The notes under the pieces: model-generated
Databases searched by the model: none
What the model was told of the DNA's origin: nothing
The model's input: the letters and a program-made list of their open reading frames with translations, nothing else
Assembly: GCF_027409185.1 (NCBI RefSeq)
Contig: NC_084462.1
Coordinates: forward strand, 26,759,577-26,823,576
DNA length: 64,000 nt
Direction of reading: 5' to 3'
From: Cynocephalus volans
Taxonomy: Eukaryota > Chordata > Mammalia > Dermoptera > Cynocephalidae
Shown: piece after piece, positions 1 to 12,689 of the stretch
How the letters are laid out: every line of letters starts with the position of its first letter
Numbering within the stretch: the stretch's first letter is position 1
Translations under genes and position numbers: made by a program

Positions 1-416
1 GGACAGACAGGTTATTGATTGATATGTGAAGATACTGGAAAGTGGCAGGAGGAAGAAGCAATGTTTGCTAGATCAAGCCTTTGTTGGTGGATCACTTAAT
101 TGTCTAAGGGAATGTCATCTGACTTGTTTTTACTGAATGTTACCAGCTTGTATTCTTAAACTTGTTAAACGGTACTTAGCAAAAACCCCACCTATGTCTT
201 TTCCTGTAACTTCCTGGTCTGGAAAATAAATGCAGGAAGAGAACCCCAATTTGTGGTTAATTTCCCAAGGAAGGGATGCCTCTCACTTGAGAGTTCCGGG
301 GAAGTTAAACACTTTGGGGCTTCTCACTGCTCAGAAGAGATGGGCTTTGAGTAATCCTTTGTGGCTCTGTCACCCAGGGGTAGTGGGGTGACAAATCTGT
401 GGGGGGCAAAGCAACA
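1..416 (+). mobile_element. 5' LTR of an endogenous retrovirus (truncated by window edge)
   Basis: This segment repeats most of the segment ending at 4976, so the two are the left and right LTRs of one provirus. The copy here begins about 160 bases inside the LTR because the window starts there. A polyadenylation signal AATAAA lies at 225-230 and the LTR ends in CA at 415-416. By eye the two copies differ by roughly 4-5% substitutions over their first 230 bases, plus a 17-base segment near 150-167 present only in this copy. That points to an old insertion. It is non-coding now. Confidence 0.85.
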
Positions 417-2492
417 AAGTGGTGCCCCGTGTGAGGACATTCTCCACAGATTGGAGACTGACCTGCCAAGCATTGGAGAGGAAAAGGATGTCCAATTCAT
501 CCCAGCAAGGGAGTCCCTAATAAGGGAGACTCATCCGGTAAGGGAATCACAGGTGGCTTTCAATTAGCAATTGCACGCCTGCGGAGGGTCAAAGTTACGT
601 CTTTCCAACCCCGGAGGTATTTTTTCCTTCTCTTTACTTTTAAAATATGGATAATTCGTTAACAAAAGGGGAGACTGAACATACATTACAACTCCAATGT
701 CTCCTTAAAGCAGCAGGCTATAAGTAACTCAATGGCAGCTTGTAAAACTGTTAGTGGATATTAAACAACCATGTCCTTGATACCTCAAGGAAGGGAGCCT
801 TAACATAAAAATTTGGGAACAAATTGGTCACTGGTTAATTATGCAATGGGTCTCATTAAGGCTTCCCACCTAACAACTAGAATCTATGTCAAGTCACTCT
901 GAAACCTATCCAAGACCTTAACAAAAAATTAAGACATGTTTATGTCACCAAAAAAGAATAAAACTTAATCTTTGCCAGTGACTGAGAAAACTTTAAATTG
1001 GACAATCTAAAGTAAAAGAAGTTAATATTTCTTTACAGCATTGGTATTGTTTGAGCATGTTTTTCTTTCTTATCTGCACGAAGCTTCTTTCCTCTCTTAA
1101 AGGCAGTGGTTCTTTTTTTGACTGCATGTGCTACTCTTTTTCGCTGAAGACTCTGGAGTTTTATGAAAAGCAGCCATGGTGCCAAACAGACCCCTTTTGG
1201 GTCTACTCATCTTCTCCTAAAAACCTCAAGAGTCAAATGGTTTCATCTCTCATTGGTGTCTCAGCTCTTGAGCTCAGTAATCCGTTTGAGAAACAAAAAC
1301 TAGACTAAAATCTAACTATTTAACTAGATGGTCTCAAATTTTCTGACATCCACTTGGTTATCTTAAACAGACTTCTAAATTCTCTTCTAGTCTCGTCTAT
1401 GTATTTCTTCACAATATCCTATGGTAGAATTCTATGCTATTTTCTTAAAAAAAAAAATCTTCTCTGCATCTTTTTGAAAGGCTTGCATACTTTGCTTTGC
1501 AATATAAATTTGTTAGCTTGCTTTCTTTAAGGCAAGGTGAGGCCTCACCAATAAGTCTTTTAACAAAACACAATCTAAACCTGACTGTCCTTTTCACTAG
1601 TGAGCTTTTTTTAACATTTTGAACAAAACCTGTAAGATCCTTGTTTGTTCTTGTTGTTTATGTCTGTATATATGTGTGCGTAAGCTGTATGTTATATCTA
1701 TATGTTCATGTCTGTTTGTGTAATTGTGTTATGTGCAAGGTACCAAATTGGCTTATAATTAATGTGCACTCATAAATAAATAAGCATACTTATCAAGTTC
1801 ACATGACTTAAATCTTCTAAAGCTTTGATAAATATATTTTCAAAATTTGATTCAAACCTTTTACCTAAATTTGTCTCTAAGTCAATATGTGTCCTTGTTA
1901 TCTCAGCTCTGCCTCCTGGCCATGCTGGGAGAAACAATATCTTTTATGTATATATTGCCCTCTGTCTTAAGCTCCACATGGCTCCAAATGCTATGTGGAA
2001 TCTCGGAACCTGAAATGGATAGTGAAAAGAAACCTATGCCAAATATGCATAGGCCCTAGTTAGCATTAACTGATAAGGTATAGATCTAATACACCAAGTT
2101 TTCAGCTGGGAAACCATAAATATGTATTTGGTAAATATAGCTAAAACTCAAACTGGGCTTTATATAATTTGCTCTGATAAAAGGATGCCTATTTACTAAC
2201 CTGAATGTATAAAAATGGTCTTATCAGCACACATCATTGCCTGGGTTTACTAATCAAACAGGATTACTAGAAGTCTTTTCACTTGACTGCTCTTAATACA
2301 AAATTGTAAAAGGTTTTCTTTGTCCCTTAGATAACTGGTTTAAAAAACTTATTATATGATAATTTCTTGTGCTCTCTGCTTTTGAAACCCTCTGTCACTC
2401 TGGTTTTACTTTTTGTAGTAAATTGTGATCTTATTCAACTAAATGTTTTAAAGCCTTTTGTTATTTAACAAAACTTTCCAAAACCAAATTCT

Positions 2493-2660
2493 TTTTTATT
2501 TTTTTAAAGATGACTGATAAGGGGATCTTAACCCTTGACTTGGTATTGTCAGCACAATGCTCTCCAAGTGAGCTAACTGGCCATCCCTATATATGGATCT
2601 GAACCCATGGCCTTGGTGTTATCAGCACCATACTCTCCTGAGTGAGGCACGGGCCGGCAC
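2493..2660 (-). mobile_element. Dimeric tRNA-Ile-derived SINE (CYN-like)
   Basis: On the minus strand this reads as two tRNA-Ile-like units joined head to tail, ending with the usual GATCCCCTTA-CAGTCATC type 3' end and an A-rich tail. It is flanked by a perfect 16-base duplication (TCCAAAACCAAATTCT at 2477-2492 and 2661-2676), so it inserted into the retrovirus after that was already resident. Confidence 0.88.
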
Positions 2661-3032
2661 TCCAAAACCAAATTCTGAGAGGTCAACATTTTAACTATAA
2701 CTTTGAGGAATTCTAAGGGCCCTGGAGTTTCTCAAAGGATATATTAAAAATGTATCAAAACTAATTGGCTTATTTAATAAATTAGACTATATGGGAAAGC
2801 ATTGTCAGTACTAAAGGTGTTATGGATATGTGTTCCAAAATCTTGTAAGGTTCTTAAATATCTGTGTCTTGATATAAATGCTACCGGTCATAACCTTGGT
2901 TTAATTATAATTTTAAAATGTTATGTCTTCAAATATTTCATGAAAAAAACTCTGATAGGTACAGTTTCCTGACAAACTTCGAGTTCATAGCTTTACACTG
3001 AAGTTCCAAAATTCTAATAAAGAAACTGATGG

Positions 3033-3130
3033 GGGGCCGACCCCAGCTCCCGCCGCGGGTTCGGATCCTATATAGGGATGGCCGGTGCACTCGGTGCGGC
3101 TGGTCACAAAAAAAAAAAAAAAGAAAAAAA
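3033..3130 (+). mobile_element. Internally shortened GC-rich tRNA-derived SINE
   Basis: It carries the GC-rich subfamily's middle (CCCGCCGCGGGTTCGGATCC), the TATATAGGGATGGCCGGTGCAC segment and an A-rich tail. It lacks the left part with the A box that full copies have. Flanking AAAGAAACTGATGGG repeats mark a target-site duplication. Confidence 0.8.
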
Positions 3131-3357
3131 AAGAAACTGATGGGTTTGTGAAATTGGTCACAAACGTCAAGACAACAAAAGTTAATTAGTGAACCAATTT
3201 AAAAAATTAAGGGGTTTTACAGTTTCCTTATTTTAAAACACTTCTGGTTCTCCTAATGTTTTCCAGATGTAAGAAAACTCTCTCTCTCTCTCTCAAACTA
3301 TCTATAACTAACAACAGTTTGGTAAAAATGTCATTTAAAACAGAGATAAAAAGGGAC

Positions 3358-3525
3358 CGGGCCCGTGGCTCACTTGGGAGAGTGTGGTGCTGATAACACC
3401 AAGGCCATGGGCTCGGATCCTATATAGGGATGGCCGGTTAGCTCACTGGCTGAGCGTGATGCTGACAACACCAAGCCAAGGGTTAAGATCCCCTTACCAG
3501 TCATCTTTAAAAACTAAAATAAAAC
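3358..3525 (+). mobile_element. Dimeric tRNA-Ile-derived SINE (CYN-like)
   Basis: Two tRNA-Ile-like units in tandem: GGCCCGTGGCTCACTTGGG with the B-box-like CTCGGATCC, then GGCCGGTTAGCTCACTGGC with AAGATCCCCTTACC. The tail is TCATCTTTAAAAAC. Target repeats of the form AAAACAGAGATAAAA lie on both sides. Confidence 0.87.
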
Positions 3526-4411
3526 AAAACAGAGATAAAAGCATTTGTTTTCTCCCTACTTGACCTGCCCCAAATTTAATAACTTTAAGTATCCTTATGA
3601 TTCTTATGGCAATATGGCTATTTTTATAAGTTCAATGAAAATTAACTCTCTCTCTTTATAACAGGATATAATTTAGAACTTTGGATATAAGATAGCATGT
3701 CTCACTTTCAAGTTGCTGATCCCTCTTTCATGTTGCCTGAATTTGGTCTAACTGCTGCTTTATCCTGCTGTTCATCTCCCGCCCCCCCGCCCCCCCCCAA
3801 CATAGGACAGATCACTGAAAGAGAGCCAAGATGCTTCTTTCAATCACCACCTGGGAAAGAGCCTTCCCAACACCAAGAGACTTATACAAAGAAAAGTAAG
3901 ACCTTCTCAATCAAGATATTGGTCATCAATGCTTTTATGAGGAATGCCTTGATCATAAAGGGGGAAATAATGTCTTCTCTACAAAAGCAGTCCTCTAAAT
4001 TTACCTGGCCTTAAAGAGGGTGTTTGTAACTTGGACAAGACATTCTGTTCTTAAACAAAAGACTTGTAATTGATCAGAAATTTTACAAAAGACTAGATGC
4101 TCTGAAAGCAGTAATGTCCTGGACAGTTTAACATTAACAAACTCTCTGGACTCAGAATCAACTATTATATGGAGCAGAATCCCTTTCCGGAGTTTCAACA
4201 ATTGGTAATTACACCCAATTCATAGCACCTGGATTGATGCTGCTGCAGCTGCCCTGAAAGACAATTACATCATCAGTCCTTATCTGAAGTAAATTAAAAG
4301 GACTTGCCATGCTAAATGATACCAACTTTGCTTTAAATGCTTTTGTCTTAACTGTGCCAACCTGATCTATAGCTTTTGCTTTTTCTTTTAAATAAATAAA
4401 ATGGGGGGAGA

Positions 4412-4976
4412 TGTGGAATATACTATAAAGCATATGTACTCCACAGGGCCTGGTTTTCCAAAGCCTTGCAATTTCAAATATTGACCTTGCAAAGGACAGG
4501 AAATTTTCCTCAGGCTATAAAGTCTCTGGTGTAAGATAAAGAATTCTAACACAGCAACGTTGCTGACTCAAGGACAGACATGTTACTGATTGATATGTGA
4601 AGATACTGGAAAGTTGCTGGAGGGAGAAGGAATGTTTGCTAGATCAAGCCTTTGTTGGTGGATCACTTAACTGTCTAAGGGAATGTCATCTGACTTGTTT
4701 TTACTGAATGTTACCAGCTTGTATCGGTACTTAGCAAAAACCCCACCTATGTCTCTTCCTGTAACTTTCTGGTCTGGAAAATAAATGCAGGGAGAGAACC
4801 CCAATTTGTGGTTAATTTCCCAAGGAAGGGATGCCTCTCGCTTGAGGGTTCCGGAGAAGTTAATCACTCCGGGGCTTCTCACTCCTCAGAAGAGATGGGC
4901 TTTGAGTGATCCTTTGCGGCTCTGTCACCCAGGGGAAGGGAAGTGGGATGACAAATCTGTGGGGGGCAAAGCAACA
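4412..4976 (+). mobile_element. 3' LTR of the endogenous retrovirus (complete, about 565 bp)
   Basis: It starts TGTGGAATATAC directly after a polypurine tract and ends GCAACA, giving the TG...CA ends of a retroviral LTR. A TATA-like element (TATAA, 4516-4520) and a poly(A) signal (AATAAA, 4780-4785) are in the expected order for U3-R-U5. It has the same orientation as YWHAG and lies about 1 kb upstream of that gene's probable transcription start, so it could in principle act as an alternative promoter; nothing in the sequence proves this. Confidence 0.85.
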
Positions 4977-5540
4977 AAAAGGGAAGCATATGAACAAGAA
5001 AATGTCAGCCTGACTGTAGTGTTTATGTCTCAGGTGGGAAGATGAGGGTTGGACAACCATTCCCTGATACAACCCAGTGTTAAGCATCCAGTAGGCCCTT
5101 GCTAAACTGAATTGAATTTTTAGCATTCTACCCTGGAGAGGAAGAAGGGGCTCTCCAGGGTCAGCCTGCAGACAGCTGCATCCTTTCTGGAAATTAATCA
5201 GTATGCCCAGCTGGTATTCGTCCTCCCATGTTTTCACCTAGTCAGGCCCAAGAACCTCAAGGTGGGGTGGGGAACTGAAACTTTGTAGAGGGAGGGGGTG
5301 ACAGTTCCCCTGGGTTTGGCCCCTTAACTCAGCCATTCCGCTGGCGGGCACCACCCTGACAGTTTGGCTCCACAGTGGACCCCTCCCACCCCCACCCCCC
5401 TTCCTCCCCATGACCTGTTAATTCATCTTAGAAAGAGGGGTCTAGGGCTGAGGCATTTGCCCTCTCCACTCCCCTCGTAATTTCCAGGAGAATATGGGGT
5501 GGGGCCATGAATCAGCAGTAGCTTGGACTGAGGCAGCCCT
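4977..5540. other. Unassigned sequence between the LTR and the YWHAG CpG island
   Basis: I see no gene or clear repeat here. The right-hand target duplication of the retrovirus should start at 4977, but its partner lies outside the window. Confidence 0.5.
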
Positions 5541-5646
5541 CTTCCCCGCCAGGGGTCCCCAGCGGCCGCAGGCTTAGCACTCTCCCCACTCCCACCCCCC
5601 CACCCCCCACCACCGGCCATCCTCCTCCGCCTGCGCGCTACGTCCA

Positions 5647-5660
5647 CTGGGAGTTGTAGT
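5647..5660 (-). promoter_or_regulatory. ACTACAACTCCCAG motif (ZNF143/THAP11-type site), minus orientation
   Basis: The minus strand reads ACTACAACTCCCAG, which matches the core of the ZNF143/SBS promoter motif (ACTACAATTCCCAG). It lies about 350 bases upstream of the likely YWHAG start and faces away from the gene. Confidence 0.65.
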
Positions 5661-5715
5661 CTCGACCGCCCCTTTGTCCTTGGTCTCCCCAACATATCAG
5701 CCCACGGCAAGATAA

Positions 5716-5729
5716 ACTACAACTCCCAG
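5716..5729 (+). promoter_or_regulatory. ACTACAACTCCCAG motif (ZNF143/THAP11-type site), plus orientation
   Basis: An exact second copy of the 14-base motif lies 69 bases from the first in inverted orientation. Such motifs are typical of CpG-island promoters. The identical inverted pair suggests a functional site rather than chance. Confidence 0.65.
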
Positions 5730-5855
5730 GGGTCCACGCGCCGGCTGCCTGGCCGGGGGTCTGAAGGGGAAAGGGGTGAGGGAGTATTTGGAGAACCTGG
5801 GGCGAAGGAGCGGGGGTGAAGTGACGGAAAGGGGTGTTGTGGGGGCACCAGGTAA

Positions 5856-6587
<732 letters not shown>

Positions 6588-8589
6588 TGAATGGGGGCCG
6601 TGCGCATCCTTTGTGCCCCACTCCCCCTCCTCCCAGCCTAGGCGTGGGGGCGGGGGACCGCATGGATGCGGTTCCTCTTTCTCTCCCTGGTGTCTGGGCG
6701 GCGCCTTTCCCATTCACTCAGCAGGTCTCCCAGTCCCCCCCCCCCCCCAATCTTCCTTGCTGCCTCTCCTGACAGATCTTTTAGAACCTACCCGGGAAAA
6801 ATGTAGGTTCTAAAACCTGGGCTCAGTGGTGCAAAATCGAAACCTCTTTGCTCACGTTTTTTTAACAAAAGGCTTCTCTTTCTCTATTCCCGTAAGCAAG
6901 TCCTTTGGCTTTTAGGAAGGAGGAACGTTTGTCTCGCTAGCCTTTTCGTTAATTGATCTCAACATGTCATTTCCATTTTCCTTATTGTTTTTGTATTGAA
7001 AAGGGTAGGTATTTCCTTTAAAATAAATGCTGCGAATTTAGCTGACTGGTTCAATTTGACGTATGCCGTTTCTTTTTTGAATACAGGCACATGTCTGTTG
7101 AAATTCTTATAAGCTTAAAAAATATTCTGTCTGATCTGATATTGCAAACAAAGAGGTGGTGGGAGGCAGTATCAAGTCATTCCAGAAGATTCTGCATTTG
7201 TCATATTGCAGAGAGGCTAGATTGGGTGGAGGCTGGGAGGAGTTATTTTAAAGAGGAAAAAGTCTTTTTTTAAGAAAATTTGTTTTGTTAGATACATCTA
7301 AGGTTTTTTTTTTTTTTTAAGCTAGTGTATCCTCATGCTGATGAAAAGAGAATACTGATCTTCAGTTGTCGCATTTTGTCTGGGATGCAGATTCCTGCCT
7401 GTGTTGCACCATTTTGTCAGTAACACTATATTTATCTAATGGGTTGTCAGCCAGTTTGATATTACAGGAAGGGGGGAAGTAGTGAATATTATTAAATAGA
7501 ACGCGGAAAAATTAATCTAATTAATGAATTAGGTCGCTCAGTGTCTTAATATTTAACTTCCTGCCTTATGTAACAAAGGTTTTAAAATACATCTCCAGTG
7601 TGATGTGGATGCAGAAGTGTACTTTACATGTTAAATCTTTGAAATGAAATATCGTAGGTATTACAGATTAATTTCTGAATGACTTTACTAGTTCTTAGAA
7701 GATGACAGTGTTGATGCCTTAATATTTAAACAGGCTACATAGCAAAAAAAGATTTTTGTCTTATTAAGGAACAGAATCGGTTCTGAAATTGGGAATGCTG
7801 CTGTATTAATATATTGCTACAGTTACTATCTTATAACGTTTAATGGGAATGATATGTTATGCTTTTAATAGATAATCAACATTGGAAATATCTTTAGTTC
7901 GTGTTACTTAGGCTCTTCTAATTTTTTCCTTATTTCTAGTTTCACAGGAAAGCGAGTGACCTCGCACCTATATCCATAGCAACCCAGTGATGTCACACAC
8001 AATGACACAGAGGCTGCAATGCACCTAAGGGCTGGTAGGGAGTATGCAAATGGCATTTGTCCAAGGTAATGCAGAAATTAGCGGATAAACCAGGTGGAAT
8101 CGAGTGCTTCGTCTTCCACCAGATAAGAGTTGGTCCAAAAAATAAGAATTTCATTTATTCTTAGACATCCAAATCAGTGACCTCTAGATATGCCATATTC
8201 ACCTTTTCTAGTGTCTCACAAAAGTTTATAAGATACTTTCATACTTTTAAACATTTGTTTCACTTATTTTAAAAATTGGACAATTATGGAATAAAAGTAG
8301 AAATCTTAAATAATATATTTTATGATCATAGTGCAGAGGTGGGATGTATACTTGGGTTTATTGCAAATAATTAATTTGGCAGATTTTAACAAAAACCTTT
8401 AAAAAATGATGACTTCCTACTGGGTCATTTTCAGTAACTGTTAGAGAATGAGAACGTATTACAAAACATTTTAGGTCAGGATTTGGGAAGATTGTCCTGT
8501 TATATTCGTGCTTCTGCTCCCTGACAGAGTATGGAGGAAAGAACAGTATTTTTTGTAAAACTACGTTTTTTTTTTTCAAACCTATTTAC

Positions 8590-8705
8590 TGTGACTTTGA
8601 GCCTTACCTCTTACCCTCACTTTCCTACTCTGTAAAATGGGGCAATACCTACTTGAAAAAGCTGTGAAGATCAAATAAAGAATGTAGTAGGTACTCCAAA
8701 ATGGT
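8590..8705 (-). repeat. MIR-type SINE fragment
   Basis: The run of CCTCACTTTCC...CTGTAAAATGGGG followed by a TGTGAAGATC-AAATAA-type end is characteristic of mammalian-wide MIR elements. It is diverged and non-coding. Another weak MIR-like stretch lies at about 8040-8115. Confidence 0.6.
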
Positions 8706-9734
8706 AACTATGTATAAAACTGTTTCCCTGTTAATGAAAGTCATTATGGAGAATTTGCAAAGTGCAAAGAAACAACTTAGTCTTACACAAGTGAACTCTG
8801 TGTGTGTGTGTTTTAAACATCAGTAGCTGTACAAGTGAGCTCTCTTTTAGGGCTGAAATCATCCGGATGACAGAGGGATTAAAATTTATTTGCATTTAAT
8901 GAAATTATCTTAGTAATAGCACTGTTGGGATCTTTGCAGGGTAATAGTTGTATGTGAATGATCAGGATAGAGATAATAAGCAGTATTTTGAAAAGGAGGA
9001 AAGAGGAAACATCTTTTAGGATGGATGTGTAGTCTTGCATTTAACGGGAGAGTGAACACGTAGATGTTTTTTACTTGTTAGACAATTCTGTCTCGTCCTT
9101 TGGCTTTTAATAGCCTTTTGAGAAGTTAAGTTAATGTTCTAAGTAGGCTACTGGTGCTTACCTCAGGGGAGAAAAGGTTCTGGGCTACTAATTTTGTTGA
9201 AGTTACTGTGTTAAGCAATTTAACTCAGTTGGGTAGGGGGGAGAATGGATGTCAAAAGGCTATCATAATTATATATATTAAAAAATCTTTGTAGAATCAT
9301 TAGATTTTAAAATTCTTACTATCTTAAATATTTCATTTTTCCTCCTAGCTCTTCCGGGAGGCTAGATCAATAGCCATTATCACTAATGGAGTAATGACAC
9401 CTCTGTAGACTCTTCGGAGGTGGAGTTCTGCCAACCATTATTCCGAGAGTCATGTGGTTTGAATTGTTCTCTTTGGGGTGGAAAGAATACAGATAACAGT
9501 TTGCTTTTTGTGTTACCCTTCACAATAACTGCAGTGAATATTAAGTACTTTTTCTAATTATTTTTTTAAATGTCATATCTTTTGAAGTCTATTGAAATAA
9601 AAGATGTTGCTAAATGTGCATCCTCAGTACAGTCCTCTGGATTAATTGCAGACCCTGCATAGGATTTCATCTCTAGTACTTGGGGGAACCTTATTTATTA
9701 TTAAGCCAAACTCTAAGTTATTGAAGAATGGAGA

Positions 9735-9890
9735 AAATTATTTTGTTTCTATTAAGATAAAAGTCACATAGCATAATATTAACATAACAGTCATGTACCA
9801 TAAAATTTTAAATGTACAATTGAGTGGCATTTAGTACATTCACAGTATTGTGCAACCATCACTTCTACTTCTATCTAGTTTTTTTAAAAA
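9735..9890. repeat. Old L1 3'-end fragment
   Basis: The phrases AAAATTTTAAATGTACAAT, TTTAGTACATTCACAGTATT and GTGCAACCATCAC match the familiar 3'-region sequence of old mammalian L1 elements. No open frame remains. The assignment is from memory of the family consensus. Confidence 0.6.
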
Positions 9891-10390
9891 TGAGAAAATG
9901 GTATTTTTAAAGTGATGCTGGTCTGAACTAGAGCTGGCTGGATTTCAAAACACGATTACCAATTCAGGAATGTGTCAATAATGAACTGCCCACAGCAGCT
10001 CACAGCCAGTGATAATTGGTTTTCCCTTTGTCTTTGTTTTCAAACATCTGAACCTTTTTAGTATAAATTGTAAAAAGGGACTTAACTTTAGCTAGGTTTG
10101 TATTGTATTTACATTTAAAATTATAGAACTTAAAAGCCATATGATGTTCACCCAAATAAGTAACAATTTAACTGAAATCCGAGTAAACCATTAACTGGAG
10201 ATTATGGAAATTTTGCTGGTGCTTTTGTGACTCATTTTCAACCCCAAGGCTGAGTTTATTATAAATGATTTCCCTGCTGTGTGGTAGTAGTTCCTAATGA
10301 ACACTGCAGTATTGAGAGTGGTGAGCCATTCAAGCATGGTATTCTAAACTGACGGGACTCCAGCATAAGATGTTAAATGTGTTGTTTTGG

Positions 10391-10543
10391 GGCCGGCCGT
10401 GGCTCACTTGGGAGAGTGTGGTGCTGATAACACCAAGGCCACGGGTTCGGATCATATATAGGGATGGTTGGTTCGCTCACTGGCTGAGCTTGGTGCTGAC
10501 AACACCAAGCCAAGGATTAAGATCCCCTTACTGGTCATCTTTA

Positions 10544-10595
<52 letters not shown>
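10391..10595 (+). mobile_element. Dimeric tRNA-Ile-derived SINE with an expanded (AT)n tail
   Basis: A full dimer starts GGCCGGCCGTGGCTCACTTGG. Its poly(A) tail (10543-10560) runs into an (AT)n tract of about 36 bases. A perfect 11-base duplication (TGTTGTTTTGG, 10380-10390 and 10596-10606) brackets the whole unit, so the AT tract grew from the SINE tail. Confidence 0.9.
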
Positions 10596-10602
<7 letters not shown>

Positions 10603-10848
10603 TTGGTTACCAAAGTGCTAAGGCCATCAGGAGCTGAATAAGAGTGAATGAGAGCTATTTTCCCCCTTTCTTCTCACCCCCAATATCACCAACCCTAATC
10701 TTTTATCTGGCAGGGCATCTTGTTCCTATTAGATTCCACAGGACGTGGAAGAAAAGAAGCAAGGACCACTTTGTATATTTAATAGTCAAAGGAAAACAAC
10801 TTTTAAATTTTATTTTTGGTTTTTTATTAATATAAACCACTATCTTTT

Positions 10849-10988
10849 TTTTTGTTGTTGTCTTTTTCGTGACCGGCACTCAGCCAGTGAGTGCACTGGC
10901 CATTCCCATATAGGATCCGAACCCGCGGCGGGAGCGTCGCCGCGCTCCCAGCGCCGCACTTCTCCCGAGTGCGCCACGGGCTCGGCCC
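10849..10988 (-). mobile_element. GC-rich tRNA-derived SINE, full length
   Basis: On the minus strand it begins GGGCCGAGCCCGTGGCGCAC, carries an A-box-like TGGCGCACTCGG and the B-box-like GGTTCGGATCC, and ends GTGCCGGTCACGAAAAAGAC plus an A-rich tail. The 16-base duplication TAAACCACTATCTTTT (10833-10848, 10989-11004) is perfect. Confidence 0.9.
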
Positions 10989-11377
10989 TAAACCACTATC
11001 TTTTATTTTGCTTTCTTTTCTAAGCTCTGTTATACCAGGTATTCCCATCTGTTATTATGTAGGGGCTATGTTTTGATTAACTACCCAGCCATATCATCTT
11101 TCTTTAAATTGGTACTTGTAAATCATTGAAATTTTGACATTTTACTAATTTATAAATTTGAGTGGTAGAAAACTAGTTACATGAAATCAATAAAAATTCC
11201 CAAAAGAAAGCTTTAATTTTAAGAGAAATGGTTAAATAAATGATTTTGCATGATTTTGCAAAAATTCTTAATTTTTTTTTTTTGACAGCTGGCTGGTACA
11301 GGGAGTAAAAATTGTAAACTTTTTTTTTAAGATATAATTTTATTCTTTATTTGCACCCATCTTGTTATCTAACAGAT

Positions 11378-11510
11378 TAATAATGATGATGATAATAGTA
11401 ATAATTTATTGAGTCTTACTAATGGCAAGACAGTGTTAAATGCTTTTAAATATCTTATTTCTTTTCATCCTCAAAGCAAACCTGCCTGGTGGGTACTATT
11501 TTTATTTATT
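11378..11510 (+). repeat. MIR-type SINE fragment
   Basis: The ATTTATTGAGTCTTACTAAT...CAGTGTTAAATGCTTT...CTTTTCATCCTCA pattern matches the left and central part of MIRb elements. It is diverged and non-coding. Confidence 0.6.
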
Positions 11511-12689
11511 TGTTTGTTTATTTATTTAAATTGTAAATCTTAAGACTGTTTGCTTGAGTCTTCTTTTTTTTTCTTTTTAAAGAATTGGCAAAGTCTAAGC
11601 CACATTGCCGTCAGCACTTCACTTGTAAGAAGGGCGTGTCTCACAGAAATAGATTTTTCTTTACCTGAGTTGAATACTGCTCATGTGCTCTATAACATTA
11701 AGTTTGGTTGTGAGCAGGTGAATAGAAAAGGGAGTGTTCTTACACTATAAAAATATACATTTTTAACATGACATTAAAAAAATAAAAGTCCAAATAAACT
11801 CATTGGTCTAATCCTCTTAATCTTTGGAGACATGCCTTATCTTTGGAGAAATGGAATGCCAAACTTGCTGAGTAGGACTCAGGTGCTCAGCTTTTTCTCT
11901 CTTAATAATTCTGTTACTAGAACAAGGGTGTCCAAGCTGAGAATATGACAGTGACAGCAATGGCCAGCTGAACATGTAGTGACAATAGCTGAAGAGCAGT
12001 CACTTGTCCACCCTTCCCTACAAGCTGAGTGTGAATAGCAGCTGCAGTGGTACAGAGAAGCGAGAAATGGCTAAGAGGTTACAAGAGGAAGGCTTTAAAA
12101 ATTCAAGTTTCTTTTGAAGCAGTAGAGATCATTTAAATTTCTTTGGCTTTCTAAAAGGCATTATTAATATGATACTTAAGCTATCATATTTAAATAGCCT
12201 AGACCTAGGAAACAAAGTTACCTATGGTGCTGGTTCTTTAAGGATGTAGAAATGGGCTCATAGTTTGTTTTGTTTTGTTTTGTTTTTTTGCCTGAACTTT
12301 TCCCGTATAGTACTCCTTTGTAGCAGTCTAACAGGAAATAGTGAAGGAGTATGTCTTTGCAGTGGAGGTTTAAACTAGATTGAAAAAATGACCCTATCCA
12401 GAATGGCAAGGAGAGTGAATAGGATAGGAGGATGAGAACAGCAGAAAAGGGCATTCTAAGGCAGGCGAAGCTTGTGGGGACAAGTTGAGTAGAGAAGGAA
12501 TATTCTAGAATATCTTGGATTTTGGGGTGCTGTGCTTTTCTAAGCGAGTCTATAGTTTTTGGAAGGCTATTATCAGTAGAACTAACTACTGAAGACAAAT
12601 GTCTGTGGCCTTTGGCACTCTAGAAAATTTTGGGGGGAAAGGATGAGAATCTCATAGTGATGCCCATGCAAGGATATTTTCATCATGCA

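Larger units (their letters stand above)
417..4411 (+). mobile_element. Degenerate internal region of the endogenous retrovirus
   Basis: The region lies between two LTRs. It starts with a primer-binding-like site (420-437, TGGTGCCCCGTGTGAGGA) and ends in a polypurine tract (4398-4411). The primer site loosely resembles a tRNA-Lys-1,2 site with several mismatches. A short stretch around 690-890 has weak resemblance to the matrix part of a class II (betaretrovirus-like) gag, but it is broken by in-frame stops. No intact gag, pol or env frame is visible, and at 4.0 kb the interior is much shorter than that of a complete provirus. At least three SINEs have inserted into it (2493-2660, 3033-3130, 3358-3525). 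A CT-dinucleotide run sits near 3278-3293. Class assignment is tentative; the LTR-interior-LTR structure is clear. Confidence 0.75.
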
